Shown here: positions 17,991 to 25,844 of the stretch, in pieces
How the letters are laid out: each line of letters opens with the position of its first letter
How positions within the stretch are numbered: position 1 is the stretch's first letter
From: Vicinamibacteria bacterium
Lineage (GTDB): Bacteria > Acidobacteriota > Vicinamibacteria > Fen-336 > JAGNNV01
DNA: 34,446 bases
Direction of reading: 5' to 3'
NCBI GenBank assembly: GCA_017990495.1
Contig: JAGNNV010000014.1
Span: 1 to 34,446 of the forward strand
Translations under genes and position numbers: made by a program
Notes under the pieces: model-generated
What the model was told of the DNA's origin: nothing
Databases searched by the model: none
The model's input: only the letters and a program-made list of their open reading frames with translations

Positions 17991-18716
17991 ATGAGAACTA
18001 AAACCAAGTCGACTCGCAAAGACGCGTTGCTCTCCATCCTGGCCTCCCTGTGTTTCATCCTTGCCGCAGGCCCCAAGGCCCCCGCGGCCCAGAGCAAGTA
18101 CAGGATCGGCGACCGGGTGGAGTGTGATCCCTCGCAGATCGGCCAGTTCAAGCCTGGGACCATTGTCGACTTCCCGAAGAACGAGACCGAGCGCTCGGGC
18201 CGGTTCTTCTACGTGCTTCTCGATGGCAGCCATATCACCGAGGGTTATCTCTGCATGGCCACCCACATGCGCGCCATAAGTGGAGCGCCCCCGGCGACGC
18301 AGCCCGCTTCGCCCCGCGCAGATCCTCGGGCTGAAGTGTCCAAACCGCGGCCCTTTCTTCATCCACCGGCCGGCCGGAAGGCACCCACGAGTCCGGCTCT
18401 CACCATTCCCATGAACGGCGGGGTTCCTCTTATCCCGGGCACAGCCTGGAAAATGGACTTCGGCGTCAAACGCGGCAACGTGCAACGCATCCTGTTCTGC
18501 AAGAGCGGCCGGTGGGAAGTTGTCAGTTCCCAACTCCTGAAAGGAGGCGCGGTTTCGTTGATGGGGCGTTACAGCGTGTCCGGAAGCACTCTGGCTCTGA
18601 CCGGCGACGGCAAGACCACCAACTACCGGATCAGCCGCAACGACGCGGGTCTCTTGCTCTCCGGAGGAAGTCAGGACATGCGGCTTTACGAGCCGGTCCC
18701 GACGGAGTGCAAGTAA
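17991..18716 (+). CDS. secreted protein of unknown function, two small beta domains
   Basis: A 241-residue exported protein. A signal peptide with a hydrophobic core (residues 13-26) is cleaved near AAQ33. The first domain (about 35-95) opens YRIGDRVECDPSQIG and continues GTIVDF then RFFYVLLDG, which reads like a small Tudor/SH3-like barrel. A Pro/Ala-rich linker follows to about 150. The last 90 residues read like an open beta-barrel or lipocalin-like module (WKMDFG, ILFCKSGRWEVVSS, GRYSVSGSTLALTGDGK). No catalytic motif is seen, and I do not recognise a named family. ATG 17991 follows ACAGG almost directly; a better GAGGAA lies about 22 bases up, so the start is uncertain. It precedes the V4R-GGDEF-EAL gene by 68 bases on the same strand. 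Confidence 0.68.
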   Translation: MRTKTKSTRKDALLSILASLCFILAAGPKAPAAQSKYRIGDRVECDPSQIGQFKPGTIVDFPKNETERSGRFFYVLLDGSHITEGYLCMATHMRAISGAPPATQPASPRADPRAEVSKPRPFLHPPAGRKAPTSPALTIPMNGGVPLIPGTAWKMDFGVKRGNVQRILFCKSGRWEVVSSQLLKGGAVSLMGRYSVSGSTLALTGDGKTTNYRISRNDAGLLLSGGSQDMRLYEPVPTECK

Positions 18717-18784
18717 GCGGGCGGGCCCGATGCGAATGACGCCTCGCCGGCGGGCGGGCCGGGACTAGACTGCCGGCCAATGTC

Positions 18785-20908
18785 ATGAGCGACCAGAAGG
18801 TCGAGCGACTCACCACGGTCAAGGTGCCGGCGCCGTTCGAGGCCCCTTTTCTGCGCGCGCAGGAGTATGTCCGGCGTTACTTCGCCGACCGGGTGGAGAA
18901 TCCGGATACCGCCACCATTTCCATCGCGGGCGAGCGATATGTGCTGCTGCGCGCCGCCTCGTTGTCGGTTGAGTTCATCGAGCTGGTGACGAAGCTGTAT
19001 CAGGATCAGGGGGAGACCGAGGCGCGCAGCGTGGCCCACAATCTCCTGTTCGATCTCGCCCACGCCCTCGGACGGGCCGACGCGAAGGCTTTTCAGGCCA
19101 AGATGGGCGTGACCGATCCCATCGAGCGCCTCTCCGCGGGCCCCATCCACTTCGCGTTCTCCGGCATGGCCTTCGTCGACATCTCGCCGGAATCGAGGCC
19201 GTCGCCTGACGAGGACTACTTTCTTGTCTACGACCACCCGTTCTCGTTCGAGTCGCACTCCTGGATCGCCAAGGGGAAACGGAGCGAGGTGCCGGTGTGC
19301 GTCATGAACGCCGGCTACTCCTCCGGCTGGTGTGAGGAGAGTTTCGGTCTGCGTCTCGTGGCCGTGGAGGTCGAGTGTTGCGCTTCGGGCGGTGAGCACT
19401 GCCGGTTCATCATGGCCCCGCCTTCGCGGATCGAGGGCCACCTTCAACGGTTCCCGCCTCGCCGCTCGGGCTCAGCCGAGAGCCACGCGTCGCCCGTGGT
19501 GCCGGAGTTCTTCCAGCGCAAAAGACTCGAGGCGGAACTTCGTGAGGCCAACGAGCGGCTCGAACAGCGAGTCCGTCAGCGCACCGAGGAACTGGAACTG
19601 GCGACTGAGCAACTGCGTCACCAGGCCATGCACGACGCGCTCACCGGCTTGCCCAACCGCGTGCTCCTCCTCGACCGGCTGGAGCAGGCCATCCTCAACA
19701 TGCAGCGCAAACACGAGCGCTTCTCGCTGCTGCTCCTCGACCTCAACGGATTCAAGGACGTGAACGACACCTACGGCCACCACGTGGGCGACCGCCTGCT
19801 GGCCAAGATCGGCATCAGGCTTCGCGCCCATCTGCGCGACAGCGACACCATCGCGCGCCTGGGCGGCGATGAATTCGCGGTCTTGATCGGAGGCGTGAGC
19901 AGCCTGGTGGATGCCGAGCAGGTGGCCGCCCACCTCCTGCAGTCGCTCGAGCAGGCCATCCTGGTGGAGGGGGAGCCGCTGGTCGTGGGCGGCAGCATCG
20001 GCATCGTTCACTGTCCGGCGCACGGGGCCGATCCCGCCACCCTGCTGCGGCGCGCCGATGTCGCCATGTACGCGGCCAAGTCGGACGGCGTGGGCATGCG
20101 CAGCTACGAACCCTCCATGGATCAGCACTCGCCCGCGCGCATGCAGCTCATCTCCGAGCTGCGGGGAGGCGTCGACGACAAGCATCTGGTCCTGCACTAC
20201 CAGCCCGAGGTCGCGGCCTCGGATGGGTCGGTGGTGCGGGTCGAGGCCCTGTTGCGCTGGCGGCGCGACGATGGTGTGATGCTTCCCCCGGGCGATTTCC
20301 TGCCCCTGATCGAAACCTCGGAGTTGATGGATCGCATCACGCGCTGGGTCATCGACGCGGCGGTGCGCGACTGTCGCGGGTGGCGCGAGGCGGGCTTTAC
20401 GCCGGGAGTGGCGGTGAACCTCGCTCCCCGCAACCTCCGCGATCCGGAGCTGCCGCTCGCCGTCGCCCGCGCGCTGACCCGATACGGACTGCCTGCCCAC
20501 GCCCTGACCCTCGAGGTCACGGAGAGTGGCGTGCTCGGCGATGCGGCGCTCGCGGGCGAGGTGTGCGCGGCCTTGCGGGAGAGCGGTGTTGGCCTGTCGG
20601 TCGACGACTTCGGGACCGGCTATTCGTCGTTGATGCACCTCAAACATCTGCCCTTCACCGAGCTGAAGGTCGACCGCGCTTTCACCGCGGGGATGATCAG
20701 CAACGAACACGACGCCGCGATTGTCCGCTCGATCATCGATCTGGGGCACGAGTTGGGCCGCACCATCGTGGCCGAAGGGGTTGAGAGCCAGGAGGTTCTG
20801 GACCGCCTGAAGGCGCAGGGTTGCGATCTGGTTCAGGGCTTTCACATCTCCCGCCCTCTGCCCGAGCCCGAGTTGCGTCAGTGGCTGCTCGCTCGGGCCA
20901 CCGGCTGA
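18785..20908 (+). CDS. V4R sensor - GGDEF - EAL cyclic-di-GMP enzyme
   Basis: A 707-residue soluble protein for cyclic-di-GMP turnover. Residues about 20-212 form a XylR-N/V4R-type sensor; V4R domains bind small hydrophobic or aromatic molecules in activators such as DmpR and MopR. C172, E195, C198 and C206 show the spacing I recall for the zinc site of MopR (C155, E178, C181, C189). A coiled coil (about 245-280) links to a GGDEF domain with DALTGLPNR (284-292), the I-site RDSD (351-354) and GGDEF (360-364). The EAL domain has EALLRW (487-492), E579, DDFGTGYSS (607-615), K628/D630 and the EGVE segment (664-667). All look catalytically intact, so either or both activities are possible. Start ATG 18785 has no clear ribosome site. 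TAGACT at 18766-18771 is a possible -10. Confidence 0.95.
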   Translation: MSDQKVERLTTVKVPAPFEAPFLRAQEYVRRYFADRVENPDTATISIAGERYVLLRAASLSVEFIELVTKLYQDQGETEARSVAHNLLFDLAHALGRADAKAFQAKMGVTDPIERLSAGPIHFAFSGMAFVDISPESRPSPDEDYFLVYDHPFSFESHSWIAKGKRSEVPVCVMNAGYSSGWCEESFGLRLVAVEVECCASGGEHCRFIMAPPSRIEGHLQRFPPRRSGSAESHASPVVPEFFQRKRLEAELREANERLEQRVRQRTEELELATEQLRHQAMHDALTGLPNRVLLLDRLEQAILNMQRKHERFSLLLLDLNGFKDVNDTYGHHVGDRLLAKIGIRLRAHLRDSDTIARLGGDEFAVLIGGVSSLVDAEQVAAHLLQSLEQAILVEGEPLVVGGSIGIVHCPAHGADPATLLRRADVAMYAAKSDGVGMRSYEPSMDQHSPARMQLISELRGGVDDKHLVLHYQPEVAASDGSVVRVEALLRWRRDDGVMLPPGDFLPLIETSELMDRITRWVIDAAVRDCRGWREAGFTPGVAVNLAPRNLRDPELPLAVARALTRYGLPAHALTLEVTESGVLGDAALAGEVCAALRESGVGLSVDDFGTGYSSLMHLKHLPFTELKVDRAFTAGMISNEHDAAIVRSIIDLGHELGRTIVAEGVESQEVLDRLKAQGCDLVQGFHISRPLPEPELRQWLLARATG

Positions 20909-21068
20909 CGACGTTCCCAAAACCGCTCTGCCCGGCGATCCGCGCGGCCTCATGGGCACGACGGCTGCGCTGCTAGATTGATTCGCCAGCCATGTTCTGA
21001 GCTCGGTCGCTCTGCGGAATGCGAGCGCTCCGGAACTTGAAACCAACGCGAACCAGGAGAAAGACGAA

Positions 21069-22034
21069 GTGCGAGAACAGATCCTTCAACCTCGGCCATC
21101 ATTGGTGGCTTCAATCGTGGGCGTCTTTGCGCTCGCCGGGCTCGCCGCTCCGGCTCTCGCGCAGAATGGCATCGGCCAGAAATACAACTCACGCGATCCG
21201 CGGTCGTGCCGCGAAACCCCATCGAAGAGCAAAGCACCGACGCTCGCCGAAGCCGTCGAATCCGTTATCTGCAACAGTGAACACGAAGCCGGCATTGAGA
21301 CTCTCTATCTGCTTGAAGACGTGAAGGTGTCGCAAGTCGGTGTCGGATCGCCGTACAAACCGGGCGTGGACGGCAACGTCCAGGACATTGATCCTGGTTT
21401 TCTGATCTATCCGATTCGCGGCAGTCTCAAGCGGTATCAATGCACCCTTTCCACCGGCGTTCCGCCGGAGAAGAGTTGCCGTTTGACCGAGCACCCCAAT
21501 GCGGCGGGGCGATGCTACAAAGACGGCTTCGGGCAATGGCGCTGCTCGATGAGCGACGGCAGCGTAAGGGAGTCCGTGAAAGTCTTTCCTCCAGGCGGGG
21601 CGAAGACGACGGACGCCCCCGTCAATGAAAAGCCGAAGCTGACGATCGATAGCCAGAGGGCCGGCAAGCCCATCGTACCGACTGTCGATAACCCAGCCCA
21701 CCAGCCCCCCGGCCGGGCAGAAGGACGGCGCGAGAACGGATTCCCGAAACCGGATTTCGGCGAAATGGAGGCCTATTTTGAGATCGTCAGTTCGGATTAC
21801 GACCCCAAGCTCGGCAGATTCAATCTCCTCGTCAAAGCCAAGAAGAAAACCAATGTGTTCGAGTGGTATCTGACCTTTTACGATGCGGACGGCATAAAGG
21901 TGATGGACCGGAGTTTTAACGCCAACATGGGTTTACCGGAGCTCGGCGAACCCACGAAGATCTATGGCTACGTGCCGACTCCGCAGGAAATGAAGCAAGT
22001 GACGAGAATCGCCATCAGCAGAAGGCCCTTCTAG
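21069..22034 (+). CDS. secreted protein of unknown function
   Basis: A 321-residue exported protein. The signal peptide (residues 8-31) is cleaved near ALAQ32. The middle region carries about six cysteines (47, 68, then four between about 124 and 160), suggesting disulfides. A Pro/Lys-rich linker (about 170-220) is followed by a C-terminal beta-rich segment with FEIVSSDYDP, FNLLVKAKKKTN and WYLTFYDADG. That reads like an immunoglobulin-like fold. I do not recognise a family. GTG 21069 is supported by AGGAGA at 21055-21060. By eye its codons use more A/T at third positions than its neighbours, which may mean later acquisition. It stands alone between the V4R gene (160 bases upstream) and the convergent LuxR-type gene. 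Confidence 0.72.
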   Translation: MREQILQPRPSLVASIVGVFALAGLAAPALAQNGIGQKYNSRDPRSCRETPSKSKAPTLAEAVESVICNSEHEAGIETLYLLEDVKVSQVGVGSPYKPGVDGNVQDIDPGFLIYPIRGSLKRYQCTLSTGVPPEKSCRLTEHPNAAGRCYKDGFGQWRCSMSDGSVRESVKVFPPGGAKTTDAPVNEKPKLTIDSQRAGKPIVPTVDNPAHQPPGRAEGRRENGFPKPDFGEMEAYFEIVSSDYDPKLGRFNLLVKAKKKTNVFEWYLTFYDADGIKVMDRSFNANMGLPELGEPTKIYGYVPTPQEMKQVTRIAISRRPF

Positions 22035-22052
22035 CGGGTTGGCGGCACGGGG

Positions 22053-22607
22053 CTAGTGAACCGGCGGGCCCGTGGGCAGGATCATGCCGTCGAAGAAGAA
22101 CGCGGCGAGTTGGGCCCGGCCCGACAGGCCGGACTTCCGGTAGACGTTGACCGCGTGCTGCCGCACCGTCCGCTCGCTGCGGCCGGTATGCGCAGCGGCG
22201 TCCTTGTGGCTGTAGCCCTTGAGGAGGAGGAGGGCCGTCTCTTTCTCGGTGGGTGTGAGATTCCAGGAATCGAACTGTCGATCCATGGCTTCTCCGAAGC
22301 CGATCAGGGCGCCCTGAGCTCGTTTCTGCCACTCGTCCCTTTCCGCCCGGCGAGCATCCAGGAGGGCCCGCACTCCCGACAGCGATTGCTCGGCCGCGCG
22401 CCAGCCCCGCCCGAAGATGAAGGCGCCCGCCAGCGCCGTGACCATGAGCGCGATCTCAACGAGAGCGTGTCCGCTACGCCACAGGCGAGGTGAATCGAGC
22501 GCCAGATCCAGCGCGCTCAGTCCCGCGAAGGCCATCAGTACGATCACCATGGCGCGGTGGATCCACTTCGGCCGCGCGCCAGGCTCGTTGGAATCGATCT
22601 GCGTCAT
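22053..22607 (-). CDS. membrane-anchored LuxR-type transcriptional regulator
   Basis: A 184-residue regulator. Two hydrophobic helices (about 20-37 and 48-66) sit at the N-terminus, followed by a charged, probably coiled region (about 68-110). A LuxR-type DNA-binding domain ends the protein, with LTPTEKETALLLLKGYSHKD and SERTVRQHAVNVYRKSGL as its helices 1-4. There is no receiver or PAS domain and no phosphorylation site, so the signal is unclear; it may respond to a membrane or periplasmic cue. It is divergent from the Haem_bd gene across an 84-base gap, which makes that gene the first candidate target. It converges on the secreted unknown. The HTH call is firm. Confidence 0.89.
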   Translation of the reverse strand: MTQIDSNEPGARPKWIHRAMVIVLMAFAGLSALDLALDSPRLWRSGHALVEIALMVTALAGAFIFGRGWRAAEQSLSGVRALLDARRAERDEWQKRAQGALIGFGEAMDRQFDSWNLTPTEKETALLLLKGYSHKDAAAHTGRSERTVRQHAVNVYRKSGLSGRAQLAAFFFDGMILPTGPPVH

Positions 22608-22691
22608 TTGCCGGATACCCCGCCGCCCTTCCTGAGCCTACTCTGTTGCGGTCACGCCCGATTATGGCGCGGGACCACGCGGAGACACGAA

Positions 22692-23189
22692 ATGAAGCGA
22701 ATGATTCCGAAGATTCTGGGTGGCCTGGCCGCCCTTCTTGTTCTGATCCAACTCATTCCTGCGGGTCGGAACCACCAGAATTCACCAGCCAGGGGGGAAC
22801 CCGTCTGGGATTCCGCCCAGACTCGCGATCTGGCTCGCCGGGCCTGCTTCGACTGCCACAGCAATGAAACCCGTTGGCCCTGGTACTCCTCGGTGGCCCC
22901 GGCTTCCTGGCAGATTCAAAGCCACGTCAACGAAGGGCGCGAAGCTCTGAACTTCAGCACGTGGCCTGTGGGCGGCAAGGAGCCCCTCTCCGCGGGAAAG
23001 GAAGCCTCTGAGGAGTTGAGCGAGGGCAAGATGCCCCCCTGGGACTATCTCCTCATGCATCCAGAGGCCCGCCTCACCGCGACGGAGCGGGTTGCCCTGG
23101 CCAAAGGCCTCGAGAAATCCCTCGCGGCGACGCGCCGCGCAAACCCCGACCACGAGGGAGAGCACCCCGAACGGGAAGGGGAGCGATAA
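22692..23189 (+). CDS. Haem_bd domain (mono-haem) membrane-anchored protein
   Basis: A 165-residue protein with an N-terminal anchor or signal (residues 5-23) and a Haem_bd domain (PF14376 type). ACFDCHSNETRWPWYS (51-66) contains the CxxCH haem motif at 52-56 and the strongly conserved NETxWPWYS run. APASW and the MPPW element follow, the latter carrying a likely Met ligand near residue 114. It ends in a charged tail. It is expected to bind haem c in the periplasm; the electron partner is unknown. ATG 22692 is preceded by GGAGA at 22681-22685. The in-frame extension to 22557 overlaps the divergent regulator and is rejected. The DUF4139 gene starts 94 bases after its stop on the same strand. 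Confidence 0.9.
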   Translation: MKRMIPKILGGLAALLVLIQLIPAGRNHQNSPARGEPVWDSAQTRDLARRACFDCHSNETRWPWYSSVAPASWQIQSHVNEGREALNFSTWPVGGKEPLSAGKEASEELSEGKMPPWDYLLMHPEARLTATERVALAKGLEKSLAATRRANPDHEGEHPEREGER

Positions 23190-23283
23190 GAGGAAGGGCC
23201 GTCATCTGCAAGAATCCGACCGGGCGGCGCGTCTCGCCCTTGTAAAGCTCGCGAGCGCGCCTCCAGCCAAGATAAGGAAACCC

Positions 23284-24708
23284 ATGAAGAAGAAAGCCAT
23301 CGCCATTGTCCTCGCCCTGTCCCAGGCATCGTTCGCGGGTCAGGTCACCTCGTCGGGGGATCACCGGGTGTCCGTGGCCGTGACCGTCTACAACGACGGC
23401 CGAGGCCTTGTCCGCGAGGAGCGGAACATCGAACTCGTGGCCGGCCTCAATGAAGTTCGCTTCATGGATGTGGCGGAACAGATCCAGGCCCCGACGGTGC
23501 GCGTGGCCGCCATCGAGGGCGCGCCTTTCAACGTGCTCGAACAGAACTACGAGTACGACCTGCTCTCACCGGCGAAGCTTCTCGACAAGTTCGTGGGGCA
23601 GACCATCACCCTGGTCCAGCAGCGGATGATGAACGGGTCCACTGTCGATGAGGCGGTGGAGGGGAAGCTCCTTTCCAACAACGCCGGAACGGTCTGGGAA
23701 ATCGGCGGGAAGATCGTGGTGAACCCACCGTACTCCCGCCTGCTGTTTCCGAACGTTCCCGATGGCCTGATCGCGCGGCCCACGCTCATCTGGCAGATCG
23801 GCGCGCCCACGGCGGGGAAGCGGAAGATCGAGGCCTCTTACCTCACCGGCGGTATGCAGTGGAGCGCCGACTATGTGCTCTCCCTCGACGCGGCCGAGGA
23901 GAAGGCGGCCCTGCAGGGCTGGGTCACCATCAAGAATCACTCGGGCGCCTCCTACAAGGACGCGAAGCTGAAGCTGGTGGCGGGCGATGTTCACAAGGCC
24001 CAGGTGCTGGCGCCTCAGCCCGCGAGCCGCGTGTATGCCGCGGAGATGGCCATGGCCAAGCAGAACTTCGCGGAAGAGGGTCTCTTCGAGTATCACCTCT
24101 ACACCCTCGATCGGCCTTCGACCATCAAGAACGCCCAGACCAAGCAGATCCAGCTCCTGCAGGCGGAAGGGATCCGCATCACCAAGGATTACGTCCTGAA
24201 TGGCGGCACGCACTATTTCCAGTCGGTGTGGTCGGGGCCGCCGGCCAAGGGCAAGGTTGCGGTCTTCATCAGTTTCAAGAACTCCGAGACAACGCCTGGT
24301 CTCGGTCAGCCCCTGCCCAAGGGCATCGTGCGGGTCTTCAAGAAAGATCGCTCGGGCTCACCGCAGCTGATCGGCGAGGACAATGTCGACCACACCCCGC
24401 GCAACGAAGAGGTCAAGCTCGAGCTGGGCAACGCCTTCGACATCGTGACGGAGCGGCGGCAGACCGATTTCAAACACCTCTCCACCCGGCCGGGCACGGT
24501 CTATGAGTCGGCCCACGAGATCAAGATCCGGAATCAGAAGGACACGCCGGTCACCGTGCGTGTGGTCGAGCCCCTCGGCGGAGAGTGGACCATCATCGAG
24601 ACCTCGCACCCTTACAAGAAGACCGCGGCCTTCGAATCGCAGTGGGAGATTCCCGTGGCCGCGAACAGCGAGACCGTCCTCACCTACCGCGCGCGGGTGA
24701 AGTACTAG
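23284..24708 (+). CDS. DUF4139 domain-containing exported protein
   Basis: A 474-residue exported protein of the DUF4139 family. A short signal peptide (residues 1-18, cleavage near FAG) is followed by a beta-rich N-terminal domain opening VSVAVTVYNDGRGLVREE. The conserved DUF4139 body follows, with SYLTGGMQWSADYVLSL at about 194-210. A downstream stretch has LKLVAGDVHKAQ and later DIVTERRQTDF (given in parts). Members are periplasmic or surface proteins without an established activity; no active-site residues are known to me. The ATG at 23284 has AAGGAAACCC just upstream. An in-frame extension to 23092 inside the Haem_bd gene is rejected. Its stop is 12 bases from the convergent sigma-factor stop. 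Confidence 0.9.
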   Translation: MKKKAIAIVLALSQASFAGQVTSSGDHRVSVAVTVYNDGRGLVREERNIELVAGLNEVRFMDVAEQIQAPTVRVAAIEGAPFNVLEQNYEYDLLSPAKLLDKFVGQTITLVQQRMMNGSTVDEAVEGKLLSNNAGTVWEIGGKIVVNPPYSRLLFPNVPDGLIARPTLIWQIGAPTAGKRKIEASYLTGGMQWSADYVLSLDAAEEKAALQGWVTIKNHSGASYKDAKLKLVAGDVHKAQVLAPQPASRVYAAEMAMAKQNFAEEGLFEYHLYTLDRPSTIKNAQTKQIQLLQAEGIRITKDYVLNGGTHYFQSVWSGPPAKGKVAVFISFKNSETTPGLGQPLPKGIVRVFKKDRSGSPQLIGEDNVDHTPRNEEVKLELGNAFDIVTERRQTDFKHLSTRPGTVYESAHEIKIRNQKDTPVTVRVVEPLGGEWTIIETSHPYKKTAAFESQWEIPVAANSETVLTYRARVKY

Positions 24709-24720
24709 AAGGGGGAGCGC

Positions 24721-25242
24721 TTACAATTTCTCCCTCAGCGTCTTCAGGCCGATCCGCATTCGGGTCTTGACGGTGCCGAGGGGGAGGCCCAGACGCGTGG
24801 CGATCTCGCTCTGCGAGAGGCCCTCCCAATAGGCGAGTTCCAATAACTGCCGCTGCTCCTCGGGCAGGTCGCCGAGGGCGGTGCGGGCGGCCCAGCCCTC
24901 GGCCATGTTGTCGGCGGGCCTGGGCGCTTCCAGTTCGTGAGCCTCGGACACGGCGCTCTCGCGTCGCGTGGCGCGACGACGCCAGCGGTCGAGCGAGCGA
25001 GAACGGGTCATGATGGAGAGCCACGCGAGGACGTTGCCGCGTTGGGCATCGAAGCGGTGGGCCTGTTGCCAGGCCTGGACGAACACCTCCTGCACCACGT
25101 CTTCGGCCTCGTCTCCCACGCGCAGAATCCGCAGGGCCAGCGACTTCATCCTCCCGGCGTGGCGGTCGAAAAGCTCGCCCATGCTGTCGGCCTGGCCGGC
25201 CGCGGCACGGGCTACGAGTTCGGCGTCGCTTGCGGTTTCCAT
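24721..25242 (-). CDS. ECF RNA polymerase sigma factor (SigK/RpoE-like)
   Basis: A 173-residue extracytoplasmic-function sigma factor. Region 2 is about 24-90, with FDRHAGRMKSLALRI, then DEAEDVVQEVF (44-54) for core binding and -10 recognition. Region 4 is about 120-172, with LPEEQRQLLELAYWEGLSQ then LGTVKTRMRIGLKTLRE, the helix-turn-helix for the -35 element. No extra C-terminal domain is present. I chose ATG 25242 because it fits the usual ECF N-terminus; further in-frame starts at 25287 and 25371 would add an atypical extension, and none has a clear ribosome site. No zinc-binding anti-sigma gene lies in the operon. The divergent ChrR-like cupin is the only candidate regulator nearby. Confidence 0.9.
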   Translation of the reverse strand: METASDAELVARAAAGQADSMGELFDRHAGRMKSLALRILRVGDEAEDVVQEVFVQAWQQAHRFDAQRGNVLAWLSIMTRSRSLDRWRRRATRRESAVSEAHELEAPRPADNMAEGWAARTALGDLPEEQRQLLELAYWEGLSQSEIATRLGLPLGTVKTRMRIGLKTLREKL

Positions 25243-25361
25243 CGGTTGGTCACATCGTAGCCCATGGGAAGAATCGTCCGAACGCATCCAAACGGCCGAT
25301 CCGGTTCGTAGTCTGAGCGCGGGGACATAGAATTCCCGGCAACGTCGCGCTTCTTCCCTCC
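25243..25361. promoter_or_regulatory. divergent promoter gap of ECF sigma and cupin genes
   Basis: This 119-base gap must hold the promoters for both genes. A TAGAAT hexamer at 25328-25333 lies 28 bases before the cupin start, with a poor -35 (TTCGTA at 25305-25310, spacing 17). I see no clear ECF-type GGAAC/CGT pair on either strand. Autoregulation is therefore possible but unsupported by a motif. Confidence 0.35.
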
Positions 25362-25820
25362 ATGAACCCACGCACCACGGCCGACCCGCTCGAACAGGAA
25401 GTCTCCGATGTCCTCTCCGCGGCGGTGGGCGGCACGATCGCGGCCTCCAGCGTCGATCCGCGAACCCGGACGCAACTCATGGACATCCTGTCTTTCCCGC
25501 GTCTTCCCATCGATCGCTCGGCCTACGCCTGGACCGAGGCGGGGCCAGGACTGAAGCTTCACCTGGTTTCCGAGGACCCCGCTCGCGGTGTGAAACGGTG
25601 CCTGGTTTGGGGCGCTCCGGGAGCGAGCACGCCGCGGCATGGTCACACCGGCGACGAGGTGATCCTGGTGATCGAGGGCCATCTGAGAGACGACCGCGGA
25701 GCCTACGGCCCAGGCGACATCTGCCGATCGACCCAGGCCGACGTTCATCAGGAGCATGTCGTCGGTGATGGCGACTGCGTCTGTTTCGTTGTCTATTACG
25801 GGGAACTCGTTCCCGTTTAG
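25362..25820 (+). CDS. ChrR-like cupin protein lacking the anti-sigma zinc domain
   Basis: A 152-residue protein with a single cupin of the ChrR C-terminal type. Its metal-site residues are H93, H95, E99 and H129 (PRHGHTGDEVILVIEG, 91-106; ADVHQEH, 126-132), with the typical GAYGPGDI turn before the second motif. ChrR proteins restrain ECF sigma factors through an N-terminal zinc-binding HxxxCxxC domain and release them on singlet-oxygen or other signals sensed by the cupin. Here the first 60 residues lack that Cys/His motif, so only the sensory cupin module is present. It is divergent from an ECF sigma gene. It may be a signal sensor, a metal-binding enzyme, or unrelated to sigma control. 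ATG 25362 follows a pyrimidine-rich stretch with no Shine-Dalgarno. Confidence 0.86.
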   Translation: MNPRTTADPLEQEVSDVLSAAVGGTIAASSVDPRTRTQLMDILSFPRLPIDRSAYAWTEAGPGLKLHLVSEDPARGVKRCLVWGAPGASTPRHGHTGDEVILVIEGHLRDDRGAYGPGDICRSTQADVHQEHVVGDGDCVCFVVYYGELVPV

Positions 25821-25844
25821 CATTGCTCCCCATCAAAGGAGCTT

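Noticed and set aside
21032-21038. GGAACTT, resembling an RpoE-type -35 element before the secreted unknown
   Set aside because: No matching -10 (TCTGA-like) lies 16 to 17 bases downstream; that position is occupied by the ribosome site.
19472-21046. 524-residue open frame on the minus strand
   Set aside because: It is antisense to the GGDEF-EAL region; no domain of its own.
23222-23256. GGGCG...CGCCC hairpin and GCTCGCGAGC palindrome between the Haem_bd and DUF4139 genes
   Set aside because: The hairpin stem is five pairs with an eight-base loop and no T-tract; the palindrome is common GC-rich sequence. Neither supports a terminator or operator on its own.
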